64,000 nt of DNA from Heliocybe sulcata (Eukaryota > Basidiomycota > Agaricomycetes > Gloeophyllales > Gloeophyllaceae), in NCBI GenBank assembly GCA_004369045.1, contig ML213508.1:416532-480531 (forward strand), read 5' to 3'. Every line of letters begins with the position of its first letter. Position 1 is the first letter of the stretch. The position numbers and the translations under genes were made by a program. The notes under the pieces were generated by a model. That model ran no database searches. It was not told where the DNA came from and was given only the letters and a program-made list of their open reading frames with translations. This document shows positions 1 through 11,781 of this stretch, one piece after another.

Positions 1-872
1 AAGTCTTCGACATGCATTAGCTACTTGCAAAGAATACGAGGGCCAGCTTACTCACAGGGAATGACTCCCAACTGCAGCATCCTATAATGCGTCCAGATTA
101 CGGGCTTGGGGAAAGCCGTAGAACCTGCATATCGGGCGTCGCGGTGGTCAGTAAGGAGGAATCTAACTCACAATTTAGACTACTTGCCAGAGGAATGTAA
201 TATGATCGCCGGGTCATCCATATCGGGGCGTTCGAAGGAGAGTGGCTGAAACTCCTCGTCTTCGTTGTAGAGCTCTTCGAAAACGGGAATTTTGGATACA
301 TCAGGTTGCGTGCAATTTTCGTCTGCTGCAAACATATCCAAAGATTGTTTTACCAGTTCCTGAAGCGCGCCTTCGCTCCCGACCACAACATGCGAGACTT
401 TGACTTTCGAGAGGAGGTGAGCTATGGCGGAGGGCGAATTTCGCGGGGAGATAAGGAATGCCGCGTAGCCTGCGCGCACTATCCCCATCATGACCGTGAA
501 ATATGTAATGGTGTCTATATGCCCATGAGATGATACAGAAAGAATACAAGGAGGAAACCAACCGGAAGCAGCCAGGACTGCGACGACTGCGGGCCCATCC
601 TGGGTTTCATGGCTCCCGACCCGGGGTCGTAAGATGTGGCCTACTCTGTGTATAGCACGGACTGCCAAAGGCCATAGGATTTCATGGTCCACGCCATCCT
701 CATCCGCATAGGCAAAAAGAGGGTGGTTGAGCGTATTGTGGTAGTGCCAATCGTAGATTTCCGGTAGGGTGAGAGATCCATCGAGAGGAGGGGGCCTGAA
801 CGTCGGGCTACTGAGGGCCTGGGTAGAAGGCAACGGGGGCAACGGTAGACACTTGTAGTCAACGGCGGACAT
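1..872 (-). CDS. NRPS-like adenylating enzyme, N-terminal part (cut by window edge)
   Basis: The first 228 codons (872-188) read as the start of an ANL adenylation domain. After a 63-bp intron (187-125) the frame gives the phosphate-binding loop HSSGSTAFPKP. A second intron probably covers 55-5, and the gene continues beyond base 1. Basidiomycete NRPS-like or aminoadipate-reductase-like proteins (A-T-R architecture) open like this, with a proline-rich start and then 'DWHYHNT...HPLFAY'. Such enzymes activate a carboxylic acid as its AMP ester and pass it to a carrier domain. The substrate and the later domains cannot be seen here. The first intron only keeps frame if it starts with GC (G|GCAAGT), a GC-AG intron. 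The ATG at 872 is the first in the open frame. It could instead be a free-standing acyl-CoA ligase. Confidence 0.8.
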
Positions 873-2014
873 AGATGGCGACGGGGCTTTGGGATGGCTT
901 CCACTTTACGCAGCACTTGCTAGAAATAACAGGGTGTAGCTAAAGGGGGTCGAAACGCTCGTGAAAACTGAATATCAGAAGGTGCTTCAGAGTTAGTAAC
1001 AGTGCCTGGATGGAACTTCCACCCATCGGATCCGGTGTTGTGCTAATGAAATTGATATACGTACGGGACGAGGAGTCCCTTGGTCCGGACTATCCTGAAT
1101 ATACAGAGCAGCATTCAGGATATCGCAGCTCGTGGATACCCGACACCTATTGTATGAGCCGCAAGCATCTGTCAAGTCGGAAGTGAGCCCGAGTTGGCCG
1201 GGACATGCTCGCCGACCGCGAGGGTCGTCGGCTCACCTGAACAGAGTAGCGGCAACCTCGGGGTCCAAAACGGCCAAGTGTCTCCGCTGATTGAGCTCAT
1301 GCACCACATGCATCCACTGGCGGAAGGGTGATTCCTAAGTGCTTCCTGTCGTATACAATCAGTGACTAGCGAAGATACGAACACGATATTCACTCGGGTC
1401 GCGATCAAGGACCATGTCTATCGGCGAAATGATTCAGTTTATGAATTATTCGTTCGAACATATTCGATTAGGAACTGACAAGGTTCATCCGCAGGTGTGC
1501 CCGCGGGTAAGGAGAGAGTATAACTTGATGAGTTCAGGATAGCCATAAGTAGAGGCGAGGATTGAATATTGAATCTTCCCGGGAAATGTGGACGAGGACG
1601 TTTCCCATGCATGACCGCAGCCATTCCAGGACATTATCGTGCATAACTAGAGGTTCGTGCATATGCAGAAATGCTCGCTGGGCTGATCAAAACCCGACAT
1701 ATGCAATTGCGGACTCCTCTGCGTTCGCGGGAGACGCGGCAGGCTGACCCTCGCGGTATTCCATTACAAGATACAGAGACGCGCGGAGTTGCCAGGGTAA
1801 ATACCACACAGTTGCAAGCGTTACGTGTAACTTCAACTTGGAGCTTTGAAGTCAATCGTACTTGCAACGAAAGGACAGGAGGAAACGAAAGGACAGGAGG
1901 AAAGGACAGGCCACGTTGCTGACGTAAGCAGACGCGCTCTCAATCCGCCACCTGATTTGCCTTCCGCCACAACCAAGCCACAACCCCGTCTTGCTCTTGT
2001 TCGTGACTTGAAAG
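873..2014. other. Intergenic, between divergent genes
   Basis: No convincing gene. The open frames are short and low in coding character. An 18-bp direct repeat stands at about 1866-1900 (aacgaaaggacaggagga, twice, then a partial third copy), upstream of ISY1. Confidence 0.6.
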
Positions 2015-3382
2015 ATGGTCGGTCCTTCGTTCAGGTTCTCGCTTCAGTATAAGTTCTTATCTGCGTTCCTAGGCTCGTAATGAAGAGAAGGCGCAGTCTA
2101 TGCTCTACCGCTTCCGGGAAGCCCAAGCCGCTGAGCTTGGGCTGGGGACGCGCGCGGACCGCCGCCCACGAATGGCCAGTTCGTGCAAGAGTTTGAGGGA
2201 ATGTGAGCGCTGGAGAGGCGAGATTCTAAGGGAAATTAGCAGGAAGGTCAGCAAAATCCAGGACTGTGCGTAATTTGCAGTGTGCTGGTGTGGAAGGTGC
2301 TCCAATGCGTATGCTTTGCAGCGGGTCTGACGGACTATGAGGTCCGCGATTTGAACGACGAAATCAACAAGCTCATGCGGGAGAAGCGGCATTGGGAGAA
2401 CCAGATTGTTGCGCTCGGCGGTGCGAATTATCGGAGGAATGTGCCTATGATGGATGAAGACGGGAAAGAGGTCCCGGGGACGAAGGGATACAAGTGAGTG
2501 CTGCGATCGATGCATGTTGCTTTAGACTACAGAGTGGGATTGACTAGAGAACGTGAATGCTAAATGCGATGCAGGTACTTTGGCCGAGCGAAGGACTTGC
2601 CTGGTGTCCGAGAACTGTTCCAATCGAAGAAGACGGAGGAGGATGAAGAGAACCAGGTGCGTGTTTTATACCTTAACATGTAGCAGCTGTGCTTACTGAA
2701 AATGTCTTGTTACTCAGGTCCAAAGCTTCTACAAGCGATTTACGAACCAAGGCCCGGCCTACTACGGCGACCTGGACGAAGTAGACGGGACACTACTTAA
2801 AGAGGAGCAGCAAAGAGAACAAGAAGGTCCGTCTTCTCTTCACACATATCATTTTCCTTTTATCTGACGTGTCCGTCACCCTATTTTGCGTTGTATTCAC
2901 TGCTGTTGCTCGTTCGCCTCGGCCCGTCTGCGCTGCTACACTAATCCCACCACAATCTGTCTATGTATGCTGTGCTTCCAGAGTGGGAAGAAGCATACCT
3001 CAACCTGCGCGGCACCCTCGGCCTGCCCACCGACGACCCCATCCCTCCGCTTCCCCTCCCCAATCCAAAAACTGCCTCCATCAACATCACCGATTCTGAC
3101 GAGTCGCCACCAGCGAGTGGCACGAAGCGGAAAGAGCCGGAAGCACGAGAGGATATCGAGATGGCGGACGGGAAGCGCAGCAAGACAGATGGAGCCACGG
3201 CGGAGAAATCTGACTCTGACGATAGAACGCAGCTGGAGACGATGGCAAAGGCTGCGGTCTCGTATATTCCGTTCCTTAGTCCGGAGCACTTACTCCCGCC
3301 GAAGATTCCCGGGAGAGAGGAGATGGAGAAGATTTTGCTGGATGTCAGGAAGAGGGCTGTGATGGAGGAATACTTTGGATGA
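2015..3382 (+). CDS. ISY1: Pre-mRNA splicing factor ISY1
   Basis: Isy1 belongs to the Prp19-associated (NTC) complex in the spliceosome and acts around the first catalytic step in the nucleus. Exons: 2015-2017, 2073-2265, 2322-2493, 2575-2656, 2718-2826, 2982-3382, giving 319 aa. The family's N-terminal block is plain (NEEKAQSMLYRFREAQ, then CKSLRECERWRGEI), followed by YEVRDLNDEINKLMREK and a C-terminal block ending KRAVMEEYFG. A charged, Ser-rich linker separates the two. The first exon appears to be the ATG alone, with an intron starting GTCGGT directly after it. This is the only upstream ATG that keeps the ARNEEKAQ frame. If that splice is wrong, translation would start at the Met at 2099. 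The intron 2827-2981 is unusually long at 155 bp. Confidence 0.93.
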
Positions 3383-3506
3383 GTTGGTTGAGATGTCTTC
3401 GTCCACCCCGTGAACAGACGGCCAGGCGGCGTATAAAATTGTTGATGCAAAATAATATGGTAATCTGACCTCTTTCCACGAAGGCAAAAGGAGAATGATC
3501 GTATGA

Positions 3507-3588
3507 GGGCTCCGCCGGGGTTCGAACCCGGGGTCACCTGCAAATATGGATTCCCAAAGCAGGTATCTTACCACTAGACCACGGAGCC
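3507..3588 (-). tRNA. tRNA-Pro (anticodon UGG) with a 10-nt intron
   Basis: On the minus strand a 7-bp acceptor stem (GGCTCCG/CGGAGCC) closes a cloverleaf. The D arm contains AGTGGTA, the anticodon stem is CCTGC/GCAGG, and the T loop is TTCGAAC. The anticodon loop is 17 nt instead of 7, so a 10-nt intron sits just 3' of the anticodon TGG, the usual place for nuclear tRNA introns. It needs tRNA splicing endonuclease and ligase to mature. Length is 82 nt with intron, 72 without. Confidence 0.95.
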
Positions 3589-5035
3589 TTCCCTAAGGTG
3601 CGCATAGCTCATTATTCAACTACATCAAGCCTCATCAAAATCTCCCGTGGACGTTCATGGTCATTTGAAGTTGACTGCCAACCAGTAACTGCTACCGTAG
3701 CTGCACCTCTGAAGAGTCTGACCACTTTCCTTTCCGAACGTCTTGGCGCACTTTAGGACGTGTTGCTTGTGGCAGCATATACTTGGAAGTTAACAGTAGT
3801 GCTCCAATTGAATGAGTGCGTCGCCGTTCCCTGCGGCGATACTTCTGCGGAGGTTCCCATCCTTTAGGTTGAGACCAAGTCGCTGACAAGCCTGATGGGC
3901 TGCGCGTTCCTGCTCCGAGAGCTGCTTTCATTCGGGAGTACTTGGGGGCAGTTGGAGCTGGACTGGATCGGATCATTCAGATTCAGAATCCATCCGGCTT
4001 ACGATGTTTCAAACTACCCAATCAGGGAGTGGCAGTGTACGATTGACCTGTCGGGGGCTTTATGGCGGTGATATGGGAAGAAATCTACGGTTGTGTGCAC
4101 AAATCTATCCATGTGTCGATTTGTGCTAATCCTGCAACCTAGTTAACGCTTTGTGTCGCTGAGGCAGGAAGACTGGATAGGGCGAAGATAGACGCAGCAT
4201 TGTGTCCATGAAGTAGGTAGGCTTGCAGGTTCAGGGCGCGTGAGCAGAGCGGATATCTGCTTGTGCCGGCGAGTCTGGGGAAAATACACGGTCATTGTCA
4301 GCTGGACTACCTGGGCCGGAAGCGATTCATCTTGAACATGCATGGCAGACAATGCTCTGATGTACCATGACTGCATTGGTGAGTGCTCTGTATAGCCTGG
4401 TCAAGTCTAAGCTGACGAACCTTCTTGAGGTGGCTGCGTACTTTGTTGTCGGAAGCGAACCCAGGTTTGAATGCGGCTGAGTCTTTGATAGCAGACAATG
4501 GACGCTACCACGGATGCTCTGCTTTGTGCGCATTATCCAGCCACATAAGTCATGGCCGCAGCCCTTTACATGGTCTTATGAGTAGGCATTATCAATATGC
4601 ACTGGTCGTTTGGCATGTGGATCCTATACGAGCACAGGCCTGTGATTCACTGCCTTGCGTACCCTAGACGGTACGCTGGAGCAGCAGCTGTCTGCAGCAA
4701 AGGTAACACTCGGGTTCATCTTTCATATCCCTGCTGCATGCTGACTTGTGTTTCTACACTCAAGCTGTTCGGCACTCGGTTCCGTAGGCCTGTGTTCCGC
4801 GATGGCGGTGCATGGGAACATCTCACCGGACATCTCACCGGACCCTGGTTGTGGCTGTGCAAGTCAACAGGCCTTTTTGTTTGGCCACGTGCGTGCTCAT
4901 TGTGGGCGCAAAGACAATAAGCACGCTGCGAGACAATGAAAGCAAAGTGCGCACCCATGCAATTGTCAAAAGGATGTCTCGCTCGCGGGGATCCTCTTGG
5001 AACCCCCCACCTCTCTTTGCTTACGACCTTTCACG
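3589..5035. other. Intergenic, no gene seen
   Basis: About 1.4 kb with only weak, overlapping open frames on both strands and no family I recognise. A perfect 12-bp tandem duplication (acatctcaccgg, twice) lies at about 4819-4842. The STE6 promoter must be in the right-hand part. Confidence 0.55.
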
Positions 5036-8000
5036 ATGCGCCGGCCAGCTGGCCTCGCTGTGGACACCGCTGCCGCGGTCGAGAAAACGAATCCTAATGC
5101 CGACGCTGTAATCCTTGTACAATCACCTGTAGCATCCACGAACACCCTCAATGTCACCTCTACACTCACTGTCAACACATTTCACTCCCCAGACCCTCCT
5201 GCCTACGTGCCTCCCACTCCTTCTATCCGCCTCCTTTTCTCCCTCCTCACCCGTCGTGACCTCTTCGTCTTCGTCTTACCCGCCATCCTTCTATCCGCCA
5301 TCACCGGTGGTATCGCCCCATTCATGACCATTGTCATCGGACAAAGCTTCAACGCTTTTGCTGCGTTCCCTCAGACACCCAACCCACCCGAATCCGCAAA
5401 ACACGATCTACTCAAAGCCGTGGGTCTGGCCGCCATCGAATTAGTTGGCCTAGCCGCTGGTGCCCTCGCACTTAGCAGTATCACGTCAAGTCTGTGGATA
5501 TGGGCTGGCGAAAGGAATGCGATGAGCCTGCGCAAGCGGGTCTACAACGCTATCACGCGGAAGGAGATGATTTGGTTCGATACGAAGATGGGTGGCGAAG
5601 GGTCTGTTCAGGACGGAGAGGAAAGTCAAGGTCCAGTGGGTGCTGGTGGTCTCATGGCTCAATTTGCCAAGTGCGTATATCGATTCAGATTTGTTCAGTT
5701 ACTGACTGCTAGGCAGGGAAACCGATGAGGTCCGGATGGCGTCCTCTCTCGCCTCCGGCATGTTTATCCAACATCTTACGACGACTGTGACTGCGCTTAT
5801 CCTCGCATTCACCCACTCCTGGTCTCTCACACTCGTCATTCTCTCTGCGGTGCCCGTCCTTGTCCTCATCCAAGGCGTGGTCACCGGACTGGTGAACCCA
5901 AACCTGAACGAGGAGCGCCACCAGACGACCATCGCAGCAACATTGGTCGACCGCGCTGTGGCTGCTATTGCGACTGTCAAGGCTTTCAACGCTCAGCAGT
6001 TCGAAGCTGATGCTATTGGCACAGTACTCGACCGGATGCGCGCCGCAGCGAAGCGGTGCAACTCCCTCTGGGCAGTCTCCTCTGGTCTCTCCCAGTTCAC
6101 AATGATGGCGATGTTCGTCCAGGGCTTTTGGTTCGGCGGGAAGCTGGTCCGTGACGGCTCTGCGAGCGCGGGCGACGTGATGACTGTCTTTTGGGCTTGT
6201 CTAATCTCGACTAGCAACCTGCAGATGTGCCTGCCGCAGCTTGTGGTCCTCACCAAAGGCAAAGTCGCGATGGCCTCGCTCCTCCGCCTTGTTGAAGAGC
6301 CAGTCGAGGCCCCAGTGCTCGTCAACTCTGCTTCGACCCTGTATACACCTCTCTCCACTGGGGTTAAGCTCAGTAAGAATGCGGCGACTTTGCGGCGTAT
6401 CACTCCACCACGGTGCGAGGGCGAGTTCGTGTTGCATGACGTGACTTTCGCTTACCCCTCGCGGCCGAGCGTCGCCGTCCTCAAAGACGTCTCGCTTTAT
6501 CTCCCCGCTGGCGAGACGACGTTCATCGTGGGCGGCTCTGGTTCGGGCAAGTCCACCATCGCACAGCTGCTCCTCCGGATGTACTTGCCCCAGCACGGAA
6601 GCGTGCAGCTCGATGACCAGGAGCTTGCGTTCCTCGACGACGCGTTCTTGCGGGACCATGTTGCGGCGGTGTCACAGACCTGCATCTTGTTTGATGCGAC
6701 TGTGCACGAGAACGTTGCGATGGGGCTGGTGGGGAGGCGCCCGGAGGAGGTGAGCCGGGAGGAAGTAGTGGAGGCCTGTCGGGCGGCGTTGATGCACGAG
6801 TTCGTGAGGGACTTGCCCGGCGGCTATGATACCCGCTTGGGGAACGGAGGTGCGAATTTGAGTGGCGGGCAGAAGCAGAGGCTGGCTATTGCTAGGGCCC
6901 GTCTGAGAAATCCGTCTATCCTTATTCTGGGTAAGCTCTCATATTAGTTCTATCGAGCGGTGACTAAACATGAGTTTGTGTAGACGAAGCGACGTCTGCG
7001 CTGGACGCGACTTCACGCTTATTAGTATTTGAAGCGATAAAACGATGGAGACAGAACAAGACCACGATCGTGATCACACACGACCTGTCGCAGATCGAGT
7101 CCGAGGACTTTGTGTACGTGCTCAAGCACGGACGCGTCGTCGAGCAGGGCTACCGCGGTGATCTCGAGGCCACCCCCGGCGGCGAGTTCCAAGAAATGGC
7201 AGAGGCCCAGGGCGCGATGGGCGGCTTGCCTGAGAAGGATACCGAGGCCGGTGATAGGGAGCGCGAGATGGAGGTGGAGGCGATTCTGGAGCAGCATGAG
7301 GCGCGGAAGGACGTCTTTGTGGAGGACTCGAAGGTGTTGAAGCATATGAGCGCTGCGAAGCCCAGCCTGCGTCCGGTCACTATGGGGAATTGGATGTTCG
7401 ACGCTATTGCGGATCTGACCAAGGGGTCGGTGACAGAGCCTACCAAGGCCTCTGTTGCTGCGAGGGATACGTACCGAGTGAGTCGGTTCGTGCCACCCGA
7501 GGCATTCAGCCAGGAGATGGTGGAGGACCGCCCTCGCAGACCGTCGAGTTTAATCTTCCTGCCGGACCTCGTTCCTCCTCCCGCGGCGCTCAGTCGCAAA
7601 CTCAGTCTACAGTTCACTCCGACCTCGCCGTCGTTCAAGCGGTCGTCGTGGGTTGAGATCGATGAAGATTTTGAGGAGGAGAAGGAAGCTCTGGAGAGGA
7701 GTGGAACGCAGGCTCACCAGAAGCGTGAGAAGCACGGTGAAGGCAGACTCAGGGCAAGGTGGGACGACGAGAAACTGGCTGAGCTCAAGTCTATCAAGGT
7801 CGAGCGACCCACTCCGGAACAGACAGACTCCAAAGTGTCTCCCGCGTCAGAGAGACACATGTCTTTGTTCCAAACGATCCGTGCAATCTACCCGTCTATC
7901 CCCTACAAGCCCATCTTCTTCCTTGGCGTCCTTGTTTCTCTCATCAGCGGCGCGATGACTCCGATCTTCTCATTCCTCCTTTCTCGTTTGCTCTACGAGG

Positions 8001-9711
8001 TGTCCATCGGAGCACAGAACATATCGACTATCAACCTCTTTGGCGGCATCGTTCTCAGTATTGCTGCGGCCGACGGTCTCTTCATGGGCCTCAAGTTCTT
8101 CATCATGGAGACGCTCGCCATGAGCTGGGTCACGTCGATCAGGAAGGTCTGCCTCCGACTCGTTTTGAACCAGGATAAGAAATGGTTCGACAAGACGGAC
8201 AATAGCTCTGTCCGTCTCATGAGCATCTTGATCAAGGACGGTGACGATGCTCGAAGTCTGATTGCCACGGTCATCGCTCAGTGCATGGTGGTCACTTCTA
8301 TGCTCAGCGTCGGCTTGATCTGGGCGCTTGCACGAGGATGGCAGTATACCCTGGTTGGTCTCGGACTCGCGCCTGTATTCGTCATCACCATGGCCATTCA
8401 GACGAACCTCGTAGCCAAAGCTGAATACAGGAACAAGCGTGCTCGAGAAGATGTGGCAAAGACCTACTATGACGTGAGTTTCCTCTGCTTTTGATCAAGA
8501 TTCTGTACTAACGCAGTCTGTAGATTATTTCTAATATTCGCGGTATTCGCTCTATGGGTTTCGAGAAAGTATTTCAAGTTCAGTTTGAGAAAACTGTTGG
8601 CGAGGCTCTCTCCACCGGCGTGCGGGGCGCGTTCGTGGAAGGCTGCACATACGGCGTCGCCAGCTCTCTTATCTATCTGGCGGAAGCTCTCCTTTTCTAT
8701 ATCGGCGCTGTGTTCATCGCAAAGGGGATCTACACCTACTTGCAAATGATCGAGACCTTGCAGTTGATTGTCTTCACCGTCACTCTAGGGTCTCAGTTAA
8801 TGTCTTTCAGTAAGCTTATTCATTGCTGTTGAACTGCGAAGCGCATGCTGATCCCAACCATCGCAGCAAACCGCATTGCCAAGTCTGTTCAGGCGACAAA
8901 CGATTTCAATCGTCTATTACAGTTGTCCTCAGTTACGGACGAGTCGCGGGGTCTCTTGCGGCCCACTATCGAAGGGGGAGTCGCGTTCAAGGACGTGGCC
9001 TTCTCTTATCCTGAACGGCCAGAAGCTCCCGTCTTGAAGGACGTATCTTTTTCGGTGGCAGAGGGCGAATGTGTCGCAATCGTCGGTGCCTCTGGATCTG
9101 GGAAATCGACAATCGCTACCTTGTTGCAGCGACTGTATGAACCTGCTGTGGGGTCAATTACGATCGGCACCACCGACGTTGGATCCATGGACGTGAACCA
9201 CTTGCGGGAACATGTTGCTGTGGTCAGCCAGAACCCTAATCTCTTCGATGCCTCCGTTCGCGAGAACATTGCATACGGCGCCGCATTCCTCACGGATGAT
9301 CAAATCCGCCAAGCCGCGCTGGGCGCGAACGTGGACGAATTCATCAGTATGTTGCCAAAGGGCTACGACACGATGGTTGGAGAGAACGCCGCTCTTATCT
9401 CTGGGGGCCAAGCACAGCGGATATCTATCGCCCGCGCCTTAGCTCGTCCATCCAAGGTGCTGATCTTAGACGAGTGTACCTCGGCACTGGATTCTGCGAA
9501 TCAGGCTGCCGTTGTGGAGACCATTCGCAGTGCGAAGATCGGCCGCACGACGCTGATGGTGACGCACAAACTGCCCCTCATGCGCATGTGCGATCGTATC
9601 CTTGTGGTCGACGAGGGCGCCATCGTGGAAGACGGGCCGTATGAGGACCTTATGGCAAGGAATGGCGCTTTTGCAAGGCTTGCGAGTGCAGGAGAATGGT
9701 TAGGAGAATGA
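5036..9711 (+). CDS. STE6: STE6-like full-size ABC transporter (probable lipopeptide pheromone exporter)
   Basis: Five exons (5036-5670, 5717-6930, 6984-8473, 8524-8809, 8867-9711) give 1489 aa in TMD1-NBD1-TMD2-NBD2 order, the ABCB type. NBD1 has Walker A GGSGSGKST (near residue 484), Q-loop VSQTCILF, signature LSGGQKQR, Walker B LILDEATSALD and the switch His in ITHD. NBD2 has GASGSGKST (near residue 1284), VSQNPNLF, signature ISGGQAQR with Ile for Leu, VLILDECTSALD and VTHK. A long charged linker (about residues 640-870) separates the halves. Fungal Ste6 proteins export farnesylated a-type mating peptides across the plasma membrane. That role is inferred from overall layout; a general multidrug ABCB exporter is the alternative. 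The start is the first ATG in frame; the open frame extends upstream only through a TTG. No pheromone gene is evident nearby. Confidence 0.88.
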
Positions 9712-10239
9712 TTCTCTCATTCCAGCATTCGCGGTATCTCTATTCGACCTTCATTATTATTCTCCATATTCGTATGGACTCTTTAACGATTGCATAGACA
9801 TCACTTTATGACAGACACAATTGTATCTACCAGCACACATCCCCTGTATTGTACGATGTAGGACAATATCACGCCCTGTAATGCATTGCGCCGCTGTTCG
9901 CCGCTTCAAGCCATGTTGTTTGAGCGGTACTATCTCGCCCGACATTTGCGCGGGCCTAATGAGCGAAAGGTAGCTCCTACAGTAAGTATGCGGAACGAGA
10001 CCATGGCCATGGCATATTTACCACGCCTCGGTCTTTTCCATCTACTTGGTACCGAGTACTCCATACGGCACTATACTCTCGCTGTAAGTTGTATATACCT
10101 TTGCACGTCGTCTTCCTGCGTTATGAAGTTCTATCTCAAGGCTGGAAGCTCCTTCCAGGCATTACCTTACGAGCGAGGGCAACTGTGCTCCAATTTGGAA
10201 AAATCCTGTTCCAGAGCAGTGATAATTTCCTCTCCCCAT
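9712..10239. other. Intergenic between STE6 and family X gene
   Basis: Holds the STE6 3' end and the promoter of the next gene. An open frame runs through from 9886, but its upstream part starts at TTG and does not match the family, so it is treated as non-coding. Confidence 0.5.
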
Positions 10240-11363
10240 ATGCTTGCGAGGAGTTTGACGGCGATGATACGCTGTCGGCGAGCTTATCATCCCCTCTTCT
10301 TGGCATCATATGTGGGCCGCAATGGCGCGTCCTCGTTGGTCCCATCCCGGGTGCAGCCCGTCCTAACGAGGTGTTTCAGCAAAGTGAACGTCTGGCGAAA
10401 CCAAGATCAGCGAAGTGGCCAAGAAGCCTCTTCTTCAAAGGCGACGAGATGGAAACAGTTCCGCCTGCGTACTCTACGTGCGGAGAACCTTTCGTCTCGG
10501 GACTTCACCAATCTCAGTGGTCGCACTTGCGTGTCTGGCCTTACCTATCACCAAAAATCACAAATACTACCTTTCCCCGCGAGCAGTGCAGGGTTCTTCT
10601 ACTGGCATCGTGAGCCTGGGGCACCTGCTCTAGCGGGACAACTCCGTTTTCGCGTCACACGTTCATCCGATCCAGCAGATTTTCGGACTGGAGAGGATTT
10701 GCGATTACCCAATGGTCTGACCACATGGAACGTTTCAGCTTTCGCACTTGCACGTTACTCGAGGTATCAAGCTATAAATACACTGGCCTTATCGGAAGGT
10801 CTTGTGCAGAAAGCATTGCCCAGAATCCGGGAACCCGGTAGGCAATGTGCCATCCGCAAGGACAGTACAGCGATCTGGAGATTCTATGAGACGTTCGTGT
10901 GCAGCTTGCACGCGAAAGAGGTAAATCTCTGGGTACTGGGCAACTCGAAAGCTCAGAGGACGAGACTGCAATCGCTCTTCCTCCCACCGGGTTTACCCTG
11001 TCAAACTGTGTATACAGGTCAGTCCCCCTTTTTTATTCTTCGGATCGCTTATGGACAATCATGGCACTGTCAGGGAACGTGGAGCTCCAGTTCGAGCCTT
11101 CGCGGCTCCCTGAGCACAAAGGCACGCGTACTGTCGTCCTCCGCATCGTGAAAGTGTACGGGTTGTCAAGACGGGAGGACTACATTGGCACCCCAGGACC
11201 AGAGCCACGGGAAGGAGAGCTGGTTACCAGGCGGGTGAGAGGGCGTGCAGATCGGATCCGGGTGCCTTGGTCGCTCGATATCGACAAGGCAGGTGCCCAT
11301 CGGGCGAAGATGAAGGCAGCGTTCGAGATCCTTTATGAGAATGAAGAGCATCGGTCGCGCTGA
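10240..11363 (+). CDS. Family X protein, divergent single-module copy
   Basis: Two exons (10240-11017 and 11074-11363) give 355 aa. The family is unknown to me; four gene copies occur in this window. Shared blocks here are FFYWHREPGAPALAGQLRFR, then DPADF...DLRLPNG..WNVSAF.LAR.S.Y, and, after the intron at the same position as in the other copies, LPEHKGTRTVVLRIVKV, PEPREGELV and VPWSLDIDKA. The N-terminus (MLARSLTAMIRCRRAYHPLF) is basic, hydroxylated and free of acids, as in a mitochondrial presequence. That is a prediction only. This copy lies 17 kb from the others, is the most diverged, and lacks the promoter blocks the others share. The ATG at 10240 was chosen because it aligns with the N-termini of the other copies. 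Confidence 0.72.
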
Positions 11364-11781
11364 CTGCCTTTAAAGCGTTTGTAAATCTACCTGTACTGCT
11401 CGTCATGACGTCGATACATATCCAACATTTATTTTTTCAGCCAAAGGTATCTATAAGCTCTGTAATCCAACCTGTACTCGACTACCAAGGTATGCTGCGT
11501 AACCCTCCTTGCTTCTGCGCTGGAAGGTGCGCGCTGGGCCTCTGCTCTTTGTGATTCTGTATAACTTCACAAACAACTTGGCCCTACACCGTCATTTGTG
11601 CTTTCTTTATCGAATGTCGAATCTAGGGTATCGTTCGGGAGTGCGTCCTGTTGGGCGGAAGGGGTGAGATTTAATGTTGCCCCTTCTCTAGGGAATTGAC
11701 TCATATTGAATACCAGGGATACGTCAAGCGAACAATGGTACTGTATATTCGCCCTTTCTTTTATCGTACGTTATTGGACCA
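11364..11781. other. Intergenic, convergent 3' ends
   Basis: Lies between the 3' end of the family X gene and the 3' end of the oxidoreductase. No gene or repeat seen. Confidence 0.6.

Noticed and set aside
4997-5035. Longer STE6 N-terminus from 4997
   Set aside because: The codon at 4997 is TTG, not ATG. The first ATG in frame is at 5036.
9886-10239. Extension of the family X gene upstream to 9886
   Set aside because: The open frame starts at TTG, and the added residues match no other copy; the ATG at 10240 aligns with the N-termini of the family.
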